Assembly (NCBI GenBank): GCA_019245415.1
Contig: JAFARO010000004.1
Location: forward strand, 992,001-1,056,000
Direction of reading: 5' to 3'
DNA: 64,000 nt
Source: Alphaproteobacteria bacterium
GTDB lineage: Bacteria; Pseudomonadota; Alphaproteobacteria; Micropepsales; Micropepsaceae
In this document: positions 50,494 through 60,882 of the stretch, piece after piece
Position numbering within the stretch: the first letter of the stretch is position 1
Layout of the letters: every line of letters begins with the position of its first letter
The notes under the pieces: model-generated
What the model was told of the DNA's origin: nothing
Seen by the model: only the letters and a program-made list of their open reading frames with translations
Databases searched by the model: none
Made by a program: the position numbers and the translations under genes

Positions 50494-51918
50494 CTATGCC
50501 GCCGTTCCGCCGACGGTGAGGCCATCGAGGCGCAAGGTCGGCTGACCCACGCCCACCGGAACGGATTGTCCGTTCTTGCCGCAGACGCCTATGCCGGTAT
50601 CGAGCTTCATGTCGTTGCCGATCATGCTGACGCGTGTCAGCGCGTCCGGCCCGTTGCCGATCAAGGTCGCGCCTTTGATCGCGGGACCGAGCTTGCCGTC
50701 TTCGATCAGATAGGCCTCGGTGCAGGAGAAGACGAATTTGCCGTTGGTGATGTCCACTTGGCCGCCGCCGAAATTGGTCGCGTAGATGCCCTTCTTGACG
50801 CTTGCCAGGATCTCGCCGGGATCCTTGTCGCCGCCCAGCATGGTGGTGTTGGTCATGCGCGGCATCACCGAATTGGCGTAGGACTGACGCCGTCCATTGC
50901 CGGTCGGGTTCACGCCCATGAGCCGGGCGTTGTGCCGATCCTGCATGTAGCTTTTGAGGATGCCATCCTCGATCAGGACGGTACATGAGGAGGGCGTTCC
51001 TTCGTCGTCGATGGTTAGCGAACCGCGGCGCCCGCCGATCGTACCGTCGTCGACGACGGTGACGCCCGGAGCCGCGACGCGTTGGCCAAGCAGCCCCGCA
51101 AAGGCGCTCGTCTTCTTGCGATTGAAGTCGCCCTCCAGGCCATGACCGATCGCTTCGTGCAACAGGATCCCGGGCCAGCCGGGACCGAGCACCACGGTCA
51201 TCTCGCCGGCGGGTGCGGGCACGGATGCCAGATTGACCAGCGCCTGGCGCAGCGCCTCGTCGACCGCGCCCTGCCAATAGCCTGTCGCCAGATAGGTCTC
51301 ATAGGTGCCGCGGCCGCCGCCGCCGTAGCTGCCGGATTCCTGGCGTCCGTCCTCCTCGACGACAATGGATACGCCGATGCGCACCAGCGGGCGGATGTCG
51401 CGATAGGTCTCGCCGCCTGCGCGGACGATTTCGATGTTCTGCCATTCGCCCGTGAGCGAACAGGAGACCTGCTTTACGCGGGGATCGCGGGTGCGCGCGT
51501 AGGAATTGATCTCCTCCAGCAGTTTCACCTTGGCTTCGAATTGTGCGCTGCCGAGCGGATCGACGTCGGTGTAGAGGTGCTTGTTGGTCCTTGCCGGCGC
51601 CAGCGCAGCCGCGCCGGAATGTCCTTGCGCCACTGCCCGCACCGTGGCCGCGGCGCGCTTGACGGCGTCTTCCGAGAGTTCCGAGGCATGGGCGTAGCCG
51701 GTGGCCTCGCCGCTCACCGCGCGCAGGCCGAAGCCCTGCATGGTGTCGAAGCTCGCCGCCTTCAGCCTCCCGTCGTCGAAGGCGAACGATTCGCTTTGGC
51801 GGTACTCGAGAAAAAGCTCGCCGTCGTCCGCCTTGGCCAAGGCGTCGTCCACGACGCCCTGGACGCGGCCGCGATCCATGCCGGTGCGGGAGAAGAAGAG
51901 ATCGTCGGACTGGCTCAT
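50494..51918 (-). CDS. tldD: Metalloprotease TldD
   Basis: A 474-residue zinc protease subunit. HEAIGHGLEGDFNRKK carries the HExxxH metal site, followed by GQRVAAPGVTVVDDGTIGG and the conserved Gly/Cys-rich region near VGVCGKNGQSVPVGVGQPTLR. TldD works as a heterodimer with TldE/PmbA, digesting unfolded peptides and maturing some peptide antibiotics. No tldE is present in the window. The start MSQSDDLFF at 51918 (AGG upstream) was chosen over an open upstream extension. Divergent from the cytochrome oxidase operon with a 163-bp promoter region between. Confidence 0.93.
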   Translation of the reverse strand: MSQSDDLFFSRTGMDRGRVQGVVDDALAKADDGELFLEYRQSESFAFDDGRLKAASFDTMQGFGLRAVSGEATGYAHASELSEDAVKRAAATVRAVAQGHSGAAALAPARTNKHLYTDVDPLGSAQFEAKVKLLEEINSYARTRDPRVKQVSCSLTGEWQNIEIVRAGGETYRDIRPLVRIGVSIVVEEDGRQESGSYGGGGRGTYETYLATGYWQGAVDEALRQALVNLASVPAPAGEMTVVLGPGWPGILLHEAIGHGLEGDFNRKKTSAFAGLLGQRVAAPGVTVVDDGTIGGRRGSLTIDDEGTPSSCTVLIEDGILKSYMQDRHNARLMGVNPTGNGRRQSYANSVMPRMTNTTMLGGDKDPGEILASVKKGIYATNFGGGQVDITNGKFVFSCTEAYLIEDGKLGPAIKGATLIGNGPDALTRVSMIGNDMKLDTGIGVCGKNGQSVPVGVGQPTLRLDGLTVGGTAA

Positions 51919-52081
51919 GAAAGTCTCCCTGTCTGGCGGACTTGTCCCAGATATAGGCGTTTTGCGGCCCCGTGCCATATGGTCGCAATGACACTGGCGG
52001 CATCCGCCCTCTAAAACCGGCAGAATCCCTCAGCGGCAGCCAGTTCCGGCGCCGCACGTTACAGGACGCGAGGTCGCCTTC

Positions 52082-52906
52082 ATGATCACGGCCAAAAAGG
52101 CCATTGCAGCGGGCATGGCGGGAGCATCGCTCCTTTGGGCCACGCAGGCGCTTGCCGTTCCCCATGACTGGGGTACCGACTTCCAGGCCGCGGCTTCGCC
52201 GGTGATGGCCAACATCGAGGAGTTTCACCGCCTCCTGCTCTACATCATCGTGGCGATCAGCCTTTTCGTGCTGGTGCTGCTGCTGTGGGTCGCGGTGCGC
52301 TACAACCAACGCGCCAACCCGACGCCCAGCAAGACTCACCACAATACGCTGCTCGAGGTCGCCTGGACGTTCCTTCCGGTCCTCATCCTCGGCATCATCG
52401 CCGTGCCGTCCTTCCGGCTGCTCTACTTCGAAGCGGTCATTCCCCAGCCGGACGTCACGATCAAGGCGATCGGCAAGCAATGGTCCTGGTCGTATGAATA
52501 CCCGGGCGCCAAGTTCACGTTCGATTCGCTGCCGCTCAAGGATGCCGACGCCGCCAAGGCCGGCGAGCCGAGGTTGCTGGGTGTCGACAATGCGGTCGTC
52601 GTGCCGGTGAACAAGGTGATCGAGGTCGAGACCACGGGAGCGGACGTCATCCATTCCTGGGCGCTGCCCGAGATGGGGGTCAAGATGGACGCTGTCCCCG
52701 GCCGCATCAATCACACCTGGTTCAAGGCCGACCGCATGGGCACGTTCTACGGCGAATGCTCCGAGCTCTGCGGCGCCAACCACGATTTCATGCCGATCGA
52801 GGTCAAGGTGGTCAGCGCCGCCGACTTCGCCGCCTGGGTGGCTTCGGCGAAGAAGAAATTCGCGTCCCTGGATCAGGGCGCAACGACGCAGCTTGCGTCG
52901 AGATAG
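52082..52906 (+). CDS. ctaC: Cytochrome c oxidase subunit II
   Basis: The 274-residue subunit that takes electrons from cytochrome c. N-terminal signal, two membrane helices (about 50-75 and 90-110), then a periplasmic cupredoxin domain with the CuA site GECSELCGANHDFM and upstream His in IHSWALPEMGVKMD. First gene of the oxidase operon and 12 bp before ctaD. Conserved acidic and Trp residues for cytochrome c docking are present in KQWSWSYEYP. Confidence 0.97.
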   Translation: MITAKKAIAAGMAGASLLWATQALAVPHDWGTDFQAAASPVMANIEEFHRLLLYIIVAISLFVLVLLLWVAVRYNQRANPTPSKTHHNTLLEVAWTFLPVLILGIIAVPSFRLLYFEAVIPQPDVTIKAIGKQWSWSYEYPGAKFTFDSLPLKDADAAKAGEPRLLGVDNAVVVPVNKVIEVETTGADVIHSWALPEMGVKMDAVPGRINHTWFKADRMGTFYGECSELCGANHDFMPIEVKVVSAADFAAWVASAKKKFASLDQGATTQLASR

Positions 52907-54510
<1,604 letters not shown>

Positions 54511-54511
<1 letters not shown>

Positions 54512-55437
54512 TGTCCGGCGCCGCCACCCTCGCGCTTGCCCGGCCCACAGCGACGGTGGGCGACTACCTCGTGCTGTTGAAGCCGCGCGTGATGTCGCTG
54601 GTCGTGTTCACGGGCTTTGCGGGGATGGCGCTGGCGCCGGGGCACCTGCATCCGCTGGAAGCGTTCACCGCGCTGCTCTGCATCGCCGTCGGAGCCGGTG
54701 CGTCGGGCGCGCTCAATATGGCCTATGACAGCGACATCGACGGCTTGATGGCGCGTACAGCCGGCCGGCCCATACCGACCGGCAGGGTCGGCAGGGGCGA
54801 GGCTCTGGGCTTCGGCTACAGTCTCGCGATCGGCTCCGTCGCGCTGATGGGTTTGTTCCTCAATGCGCTCGCGGCGGCACTCCTCGCGTTCACGATCTTC
54901 TTCTACGTGGCCGTCTATACGCTTTGGCTGAAGCGCCGCACGCCGCAGAACATCGTCATCGGCGGATTGGCGGGCGCACTGCCGCCCGCCATCGGCTGGG
55001 CTGCAGCGACCGGATCGCTCGCGCCGCTGCCTCTGGTGCTGGTCGCGATCATTTTCCTGTGGACGCCGCCGCATTTCTGGGCGCTGTCTCTGTTCCGATC
55101 CGGCGATTACGCGCGGGCCGGCGTGCCGATGCTGCCGGTGGTCAAGGGCAAGGCGACCACGCGGCGCGGCATCTTCGCCTATACGCTGGCTCTTGTGCCG
55201 CTGGCGCTGGTGCCGGTTCTGATCGGCGGCGCCGGCATGCTCTACCTGGCGCTCGCCGTCGCGATGGGTCTGTGGTTCCTGGCGCAAAGCGTGCTGGTGC
55301 TCGCCGAGCGCGACGGCGAACGCGAGCCCCGGGCGCGGCGCCTGTTCGCAGTGTCGCTGTTCTACCTGTTCTCGCTGTTCGCTGCACTGGTGGCCGAGCG
55401 TCTGTTCCATCTGCCTCTCTTCGGGTCGTGGATGTGA
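54511..55437 (+). CDS. ctaB: Protoheme IX farnesyltransferase (heme O synthase)
   Basis: A 308-residue inner-membrane prenyltransferase that makes heme O, precursor of heme A in the oxidase. The allylic diphosphate motif reads [19 protein letters not shown] and the second [43 protein letters not shown] is conserved. Nine hydrophobic helices are visible. Overlaps ctaD by one base, which implies coupling. Confidence 0.96.
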
Positions 55438-55441
55438 GAGT

Positions 55442-55573
55442 ATGGATGAGGAAAGCCGCTTCGATCGGAACCGCCGCGGGCGCAGCGTCGCGCTGGGATT
55501 GGTGCTCGCGGCGCTCGCGATACTGGTTTTTCTGATGTCGATCGTGAAGTGGGGCGGTCATGTCTTCCACTGA
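55442..55573 (+). CDS. Small single-helix protein of the oxidase operon (CoxF-like)
   Basis: A 43-residue frame with a polar, Arg-rich N-terminus (MDEESRFDRNRRGRSVALG) and one membrane helix (LVLAALAILVFLMSIVKW). Small proteins of this design sit between ctaB and ctaG in many alphaproteobacterial oxidase operons and are called CoxF-like. Here the next gene is ctaE instead. It lies 4 bp after ctaB and is too short for most gene finders. Confidence 0.75.
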   Translation: MDEESRFDRNRRGRSVALGLVLAALAILVFLMSIVKWGGHVFH

Positions 55574-55603
55574 GCGGCGGCACATAGCAGGGGCTTGAGA
55601 TCC

Positions 55604-56512
55604 ATGGCGCACGACGACGTCCATCACGACTATCACCTTGTCGATCCGAGCCCCTGGCCGATCGTCGGCTCGATCGCGGCATTCACGATGCTGCTGGGTG
55701 CCGTATTCTGGATGAACAAGGGCTACGATTTCTTCGGCCTGCCGGTCGCGGGCCAGCCGTGGATTTTCGCCATCGGCGCGCTGCTCCTCGCCTTCACGTT
55801 CGTCGGCTGGTGGCGCGACGTCATCGACGAGTCCGTCGTGCGCGCCGATCACACCCCTGTCGTCAAGCTCGGCCTGCGCTACGGAATGGTGCTGTTCATC
55901 GCGTCGGAGGTGATGTTCTTCGTTGCCTGGTTCTGGGCGTATTTCAATTCGGCCTTCTTCCCGCAGGATGTCTCCATCGCGCAGTGGCCGCCCCAGGGAA
56001 TCGTCACACTCGATCCCTGGCACTTTCCGCTGCTCAACACGCTGATCCTGCTGACCTCGGCGACGACCGTGACCTGGGCGCACCACGCCCTTCTGCATGG
56101 CGACCGCAAGGGCGCGGTGCAGGGCCTGCTGCTGACCGTATGTCTGGGGCTCTCCTTCACCTGCATCCAGGCCTGGGAGTACAGCCATGCGCCATTCACC
56201 TTCGGCTTCAACGGCGCGGCTCTGAAACCCTTTACGGACGCGGCGCACGTCAATCTGGCGAGTGGCGTCGGCAATCTCGGCGCCATCTATGGCTCGACCT
56301 TCTTCATGGCGACGGGCTTTCACGGGTTCCACGTGATCGTGGGGACGATCTTCCTGATCGTCTGCCTGTTCCGTGCGATGAAGGGACAGTTCACGCCGGA
56401 GCGGCATTTCGGCTTCGAGGCCGCAGCCTGGTACTGGCACTTCGTCGACGTGGTGTGGCTGTTCCTGTTCACCTGGATCTATGTCTGGGGCGCCTCGGCC
56501 GTGACCGGTTGA
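55604..56512 (+). CDS. ctaE: Cytochrome c oxidase subunit III
   Basis: The 302-residue third core subunit with seven helices, stabilising subunit [18 protein letters not shown] begins the protein, then [20 protein letters not shown] with the conserved Glu, [10 protein letters not shown] and [15 protein letters not shown]. The ATG at 55604 has a GGGG site and fits family N-termini better than the frame start nine bases upstream. Its stop overlaps the TTG start of the DUF983 gene. Confidence 0.97.
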   Translation: MAHDDVHHDYHLVDPSPWPIVGSIAAFTMLLGAVFWMNKGYDFFGLPVAGQPWIFAIGALLLAFTFVGWWRDVIDESVVRADHTPVVKLGLRYGMVLFIASEVMFFVAWFWAYFNSAFFPQDVSIAQWPPQGIVTLDPWHFPLLNTLILLTSATTVTWAHHALLHGDRKGAVQGLLLTVCLGLSFTCIQAWEYSHAPFTFGFNGAALKPFTDAAHVNLASGVGNLGAIYGSTFFMATGFHGFHVIVGTIFLIVCLFRAMKGQFTPERHFGFEAAAWYWHFVDVVWLFLFTWIYVWGASAVTG

Positions 56513-56856
56513 GCGTCGCGCGTGCAGCGCTTCTGGGACGTTGCCCGCGCTGCGGGCAGGGGAGCCTGTTCGACGGCTACCTCCATGTGGCGTCGGCCTG
56601 CTCCTCCTGCGGCCTGGACTACGCGAACTTCGACGCCGGCGATGGCCCCGCGGTCTTCGTGATCCTGATCGTGGGTGCGATCGTCACGGGATCCGCATTG
56701 TTCGTCGAGGTCGCCTACCAGCCGCCCTATTGGGTCCATGCGCTGCTCTGGATTCCTTTGACCGCGATTCTCTCCCTGGGCCTGCTGCGCCTGGCGAAGG
56801 CGCTGCTCCTGGTGCTGCAGTTCAAGCACAAGGCCGGCGAGGGACGAGTCGGATAG
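56509..56856 (+). CDS. DUF983 membrane protein
   Basis: A 115-residue protein with a zinc-ribbon-like N-terminus (CPRCGQG and CSSCGLDY) followed by two membrane helices ([19 protein letters not shown] and [14 protein letters not shown]). DUF983 genes are typical partners of oxidase operons, and a role in oxidase assembly is suspected but unproven. The start must be TTG 56509, as no ATG or GTG is available in frame before CPRCG. Confidence 0.85.
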   Translation: MSVARAALLGRCPRCGQGSLFDGYLHVASACSSCGLDYANFDAGDGPAVFVILIVGAIVTGSALFVEVAYQPPYWVHALLWIPLTAILSLGLLRLAKALLLVLQFKHKAGEGRVG

Positions 56857-56858
56857 AC

Positions 56859-57575
56859 GTGCTGCGGTTCCGCCCGCTATGGAAACTGACGGCAGCCAGC
56901 GCCACGCTGTTCGCCATCCTGATGGCTCTGGGTTTCTGGCAGCTCGAGCGGCTGCATTGGAAACTGGCGCTGATCGAGCGCGTCAATGCCAAGCTCCACG
57001 CCCGCCCCGTCAATCTCGACGGTGGCGGCACGCCGCCCCGGGGGCTGCAGAGCGAGTACACGCGCGTTTCGCTGACGGGTCGCTTCGACAACGCCAAGGA
57101 GGCCTATGTCTTCGGCACCGATGTGGGCGGCGCTCCGGTCTATCACGTGGTCGTTCCGTTCCGGATGCGCGATGGGCGCGTGTTTCTCATCGACCGGGGC
57201 GTCGTGCCCGAGGAGAAGCTCGCCCCTCAAACGCGACTCACTGGGCAGATTTCCGGCGAATCCCGCGTCGTTGGTGTGTGGCGCACGCCCGACGCGCCCG
57301 GCCCGTTCACCCCCGCGCCAGATGTGGCGCATCGCGTCTTCTACGCCGATGATCTTTCGGCGATCGCCAAGCTCGATGGAGTTTCCCTGAGCGGCCCGAT
57401 CATCGAGGCCGATGCGACGCCCAATCCCGGCGGCTGGCCGAAAGGCGGCCAGACCCGCGTGACCTTCCGCAATGAGCATTTGCAATACGCGATCACCTGG
57501 TTTGGGTTGGCGGCCGTGCTGCTCGCGGTCTATCTCGCCTATCATGTTTCGCGCGGAAGGTTGTCGCTGCGATGA
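56859..57575 (+). CDS. SURF1-family oxidase assembly protein
   Basis: A 238-residue inner-membrane protein that helps insert heme A into subunit I. N-terminal helix ATLFAILMALGFWQLERLHWK with the conserved GxWQxxR-like pattern, a periplasmic beta domain, and a C-terminal helix (QYAITWFGLAAVLLAVYLAY). VFLIDRGVVPEE is the family's internal signature. Starts with GTG 2 bp after DUF983; stop overlaps thrC (ATGA). Confidence 0.92.
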   Translation: MLRFRPLWKLTAASATLFAILMALGFWQLERLHWKLALIERVNAKLHARPVNLDGGGTPPRGLQSEYTRVSLTGRFDNAKEAYVFGTDVGGAPVYHVVVPFRMRDGRVFLIDRGVVPEEKLAPQTRLTGQISGESRVVGVWRTPDAPGPFTPAPDVAHRVFYADDLSAIAKLDGVSLSGPIIEADATPNPGGWPKGGQTRVTFRNEHLQYAITWFGLAAVLLAVYLAYHVSRGRLSLR

Positions 57576-58954
57576 AGTTCGTCAGCACCAGGGGCCTGGC
57601 ACCCGCCGTCGGTTTCCGCGACGTGCTGCTCTCAGGCCTTGCGCAGGACGGCGGGTTGTACATGCCGGATGCGTGGCCGCATTTCGACGCGGACGTCATC
57701 GCTGCGTTCGCCGACAAGTCTTATGCGCATGTCGCGTTCGAGGTGCTGCAGCGCTTTGGCGGCGCGACCGAGAGCGACGATGCCCTGCACAGCGACATCG
57801 CCGAAGCTTACGCCGGCTTCGACGATGCGCGTATCGCGCCTTTGATCGAAATCACGCGGGGGCAGTATCTGCTCGAGCTGTTTCACGGGCCGACGCTCGC
57901 CTTCAAGGACATCGCGCTCCAGCTGCTGGGCCGGATGGTGGCGCGGACGCTGAAGCAAGTCGGCCGGCGCCTGACCATCGTGGCCGCCACATCCGGAGAC
58001 ACCGGCTCCGCCGCCATCGCCGCGTTCGGCGGCCTGCCGCAAATCGAGATATTCGTCCTCCATCCGCATGGCCGCATCAGCGCGGTGCAGCGACGGCAGA
58101 TGACCACTTCCTCTCATGCCAATGTCCACAACATCGCGCTCGAAGGCACCTTCGACGACGCGCAGGCGCTGGTGAAGGCGCTGTTCGCCGATCGAGATTT
58201 CGCCGAAAGGGCGAAACTCGGTGCCGTCAACTCGATCAACTTCGCGCGCATCGCGGCGCAAACGGTCTACTACTTCACGGCTGCGGCGCATCTCGGCGTG
58301 CCCGCGACGTTCATCGTGCCCACCGGCAATTTCGGCGACATCTTCGCCGGCGAAGGGGCGATGCGCATGGGGCTTCCCATTCGCGGGCTGATGGCTGCGA
58401 CCAATGCCAACGACATCGTTGCGCGCGCGCTCGAGGAGGGCATCTACGCCGCCGGTCCCGTGCAGGCGACCTTGAGCCCGTCGATGGATATTCAGGTCGC
58501 GAGTAACTTCGAACGCGCGCTCTTCGAGGCCGGCGGCCGCGACAGCGCGTTCGTCCGCGACGCCATGGCGGCGTTCGCGCGCGAGCGCCGTCTTGTTCTT
58601 CCCGAACCCGTGCGGATCGCGCTTTCCGGGCTCTACCGCGCCGTCGCCATCGACGACGCGGCGACCCTGCAAGAGATGGCAGCCACCTTTGCGCAGAGCG
58701 GGCGTCTGGTGGACCCCCACACGGCGGTCGCCTTGGCGGCGGCGCGGCGATCGGCCTTGCCGGGACCCCTGGTCGTTCTCTCCACCGCCCATCCCGCGAA
58801 ATTCCCCGACGCGGTCCGCCGGGCAACGGGCCAGATTCCCGCGCTTCCTCCGAGGCTTAGCGGGTTGCTGGCGGCGGACGAAAAATTCGATGTCCTGAAG
58901 CCCGATTTGGGCTTGGTGCGGGACTTCATCGCGGCTAGAGTGCCGCCTTCATGA
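57572..58954 (+). CDS. thrC: Threonine synthase
   Basis: Converts O-phosphohomoserine to threonine using PLP. The 460-residue protein has the PLP Lys at LAFKDIALQ (Lys112), the Gly-rich PLP loop ATSGDTGSAAIAAFGG and VPTGNFGDIFAGE. N-terminal KFVSTRGLAPAVGF is characteristic. Length fits the E. coli type (about 430-470). Coupled by overlap both to surf1 and to the following M16 gene. Confidence 0.97.
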   Translation: MKFVSTRGLAPAVGFRDVLLSGLAQDGGLYMPDAWPHFDADVIAAFADKSYAHVAFEVLQRFGGATESDDALHSDIAEAYAGFDDARIAPLIEITRGQYLLELFHGPTLAFKDIALQLLGRMVARTLKQVGRRLTIVAATSGDTGSAAIAAFGGLPQIEIFVLHPHGRISAVQRRQMTTSSHANVHNIALEGTFDDAQALVKALFADRDFAERAKLGAVNSINFARIAAQTVYYFTAAAHLGVPATFIVPTGNFGDIFAGEGAMRMGLPIRGLMAATNANDIVARALEEGIYAAGPVQATLSPSMDIQVASNFERALFEAGGRDSAFVRDAMAAFARERRLVLPEPVRIALSGLYRAVAIDDAATLQEMAATFAQSGRLVDPHTAVALAAARRSALPGPLVVLSTAHPAKFPDAVRRATGQIPALPPRLSGLLAADEKFDVLKPDLGLVRDFIAARVPPS

Positions 58955-60237
58955 ATATCGGAATCTCCCGTCTTTCCAATGGCTTGACCATTGTCACCGA
59001 TCCCATGCCGCAGCTCGAAAGCGCGGCCTTGGGGGTTTGGGTGAATTGCGGCGCGCGCAACGAGTCGCGCCCGCTCATGGGCGTCTCGCACATGCTCGAG
59101 CACATGGCGTTCAAGGGCACGGAGCGCCGCTCGGCGCGCGGCATCGCCGAAGAGATCGAGACCGTGGGCGGCTTTCTCAACGCCTATACCGGCCGCGAGC
59201 AGACCGCTTTCCATGCCCAGGTGCTCAAAGCCGATGTGCCGCTGGCGCTCGACATCCTGGCCGACATCCTCACGCATCCCACCTTCGATCAGACCGAGCT
59301 CGAACGCGAGCGCCAGGTCGTTCTGCAGGAGATCGGGCAGGCGCGGGATACGCCGGACGATGTCATCTTCGATCATCTCCAGGCCACCATCTATCCGCAC
59401 CAGCCGATGGGCTGGCCGATCCTGGGTGAGGACGACACGGTCGCGGGGTTCAGCCGCGGCGATCTGCAAAGCTACATGGCCGGCAATTACCGTGCCGGCA
59501 GCATGGTCGTGGTCGCTTCGGGCGCGGTGGATCACGAGATGGTCGTGCGCCTCTGCGAGGAGAAGTTCTCCTCTCTGCCGCCCGGGACCACGCCGACGCC
59601 GGCCACGGCCCAATGGATCGGCGGCGAGTCGCGCGTCGCGGACGATCTCGAACAAGCGCACATGACGTTCGCGTTCCCGGGCCTGTGCCATACCGATCCG
59701 GACATCTATGCCCTGCAGGTCTACACGATGGCGCTGGGCGGCGGCATGTCCTCGCGCTTGTTCCAGGAAGTGCGCGAGAAGCGCGGCCTTTGCTACACCA
59801 TATCCGCGATGGCGCAGTCGGCGACGGATGGCGGCGTGGTCGCGATCTACACCGGCACGGGCGAACAAGAAGCGCGCGAGATCGCCCCGGTCGTGGCGGG
59901 CGAGATGGCGGCCCTTGCCAGTCAACCGGGCGAGGCCGAAATCACGCGCGCCCGCGCACAGCTCAAATCCGCCCTGCTGATGGGCCTCGAGCGGCCCGCC
60001 AACCGCGCCGAGCAGCTCGCGTCGCAATTGCTGACCCATGGCCGTATCGTCGACGTCGGCGAGCAGATCGCCAAGCTCGGCGAGGTGGACGCGGCTGCGA
60101 TCCGCCGCGTCGGCGAAAGGTTGATGGCGACGGAGCGGCCCGCGATGGCGTCGCTCGGCCCTGTCGGCAAGCTCGAAAGTTTCGGCACCTTCGCGGCCCG
60201 CTTCGGAGGCACGGTCGCGATGCGCGCCGCCGAATGA
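58951..60237 (+). CDS. M16 processing peptidase (MPP-like)
   Basis: A 428-residue cytoplasmic M16 peptidase, close in form to the mitochondrial processing peptidase beta subunit. HMLEHMAFKGT carries HxxEH, with the third ligand Glu in LERERQVVLQEIGQ. GGGMSSRLFQEVREKRGLCY is the conserved C-terminal-half motif. No signal peptide, unlike the pair at 22-25 kb. In alphaproteobacteria this gene regularly follows thrC. Starts in the thrC stop and ends in the GNAT start. Confidence 0.93.
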   Translation: MNIGISRLSNGLTIVTDPMPQLESAALGVWVNCGARNESRPLMGVSHMLEHMAFKGTERRSARGIAEEIETVGGFLNAYTGREQTAFHAQVLKADVPLALDILADILTHPTFDQTELERERQVVLQEIGQARDTPDDVIFDHLQATIYPHQPMGWPILGEDDTVAGFSRGDLQSYMAGNYRAGSMVVVASGAVDHEMVVRLCEEKFSSLPPGTTPTPATAQWIGGESRVADDLEQAHMTFAFPGLCHTDPDIYALQVYTMALGGGMSSRLFQEVREKRGLCYTISAMAQSATDGGVVAIYTGTGEQEAREIAPVVAGEMAALASQPGEAEITRARAQLKSALLMGLERPANRAEQLASQLLTHGRIVDVGEQIAKLGEVDAAAIRRVGERLMATERPAMASLGPVGKLESFGTFAARFGGTVAMRAAE

Positions 60238-60839
60238 CCAACCCGATGGCGTTCATGCGCGGCCTCACCTTTCCCGGAGGCCAGCAGCCGATCATCAACG
60301 GCCACCAAGTCTATCTGCGCTATCCGCGCGTCTCCGACTATCCGGCATGGGCGGCCATACGCAGCGAAAGCCGCGATTTCCTGTCGCCCTGGGAGCCGGT
60401 CTGGGCGAGCGATGAACTGAGCAAGGGCGCGTTCCGGCGGCGGATCAAGCGCTACCAGAAGGAAACCCGCGCGGACACCGCCTATGCCTTCTTCGTCTTC
60501 CGCCAGGGCGACGACGCGCTGATGGGCGGTTGCACGCTCTCCAATGTAAGGCGCGGGGTGACGCAGTGCTGTGCGCTGGGGTACTGGATCGGACAGCGCT
60601 TCGCGCGCCAGGGTTTCATGTTCGACGCGGTGCGCGCGCTGATCCCTTTCGTATTCTCGACATTGGGCCTGCACCGCATCGAGGCGGCGTGCCTGCCTTC
60701 CAACCAGCCGTCGCAGAACCTGCTATCGAAGGCGGGCTTCCGTCGCGAAGGGCTGGCACGCGGTTATCTTCAGATCGACGGCGAATGGCGCGATCACGCC
60801 TTGTTCGCTTTGCTCGCAGACGATCCCAACGTAGTTTAG
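60234..60839 (+). CDS. GNAT acetyltransferase, RimJ/RimL type
   Basis: A 201-residue N-acetyltransferase. The acetyl-CoA loop lies in GYWIGQRFARQGFMFDAVRALI, and ACLPSNQPSQNLLSKAGFRREG is the typical RimJ/RimL C-terminal strand. It may acetylate a ribosomal protein N-terminus or another substrate. ATG 60234 overlaps the M16 stop; ATG 60246 is another option. Last gene of the long ctaC-to-GNAT unit. Confidence 0.88.
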   Translation: MTNPMAFMRGLTFPGGQQPIINGHQVYLRYPRVSDYPAWAAIRSESRDFLSPWEPVWASDELSKGAFRRRIKRYQKETRADTAYAFFVFRQGDDALMGGCTLSNVRRGVTQCCALGYWIGQRFARQGFMFDAVRALIPFVFSTLGLHRIEAACLPSNQPSQNLLSKAGFRREGLARGYLQIDGEWRDHALFALLADDPNVV

Positions 60840-60882
60840 TCCTCGCGTCAGCCGACCTTGTCGCCCCGGAGCCTCCATTGGA

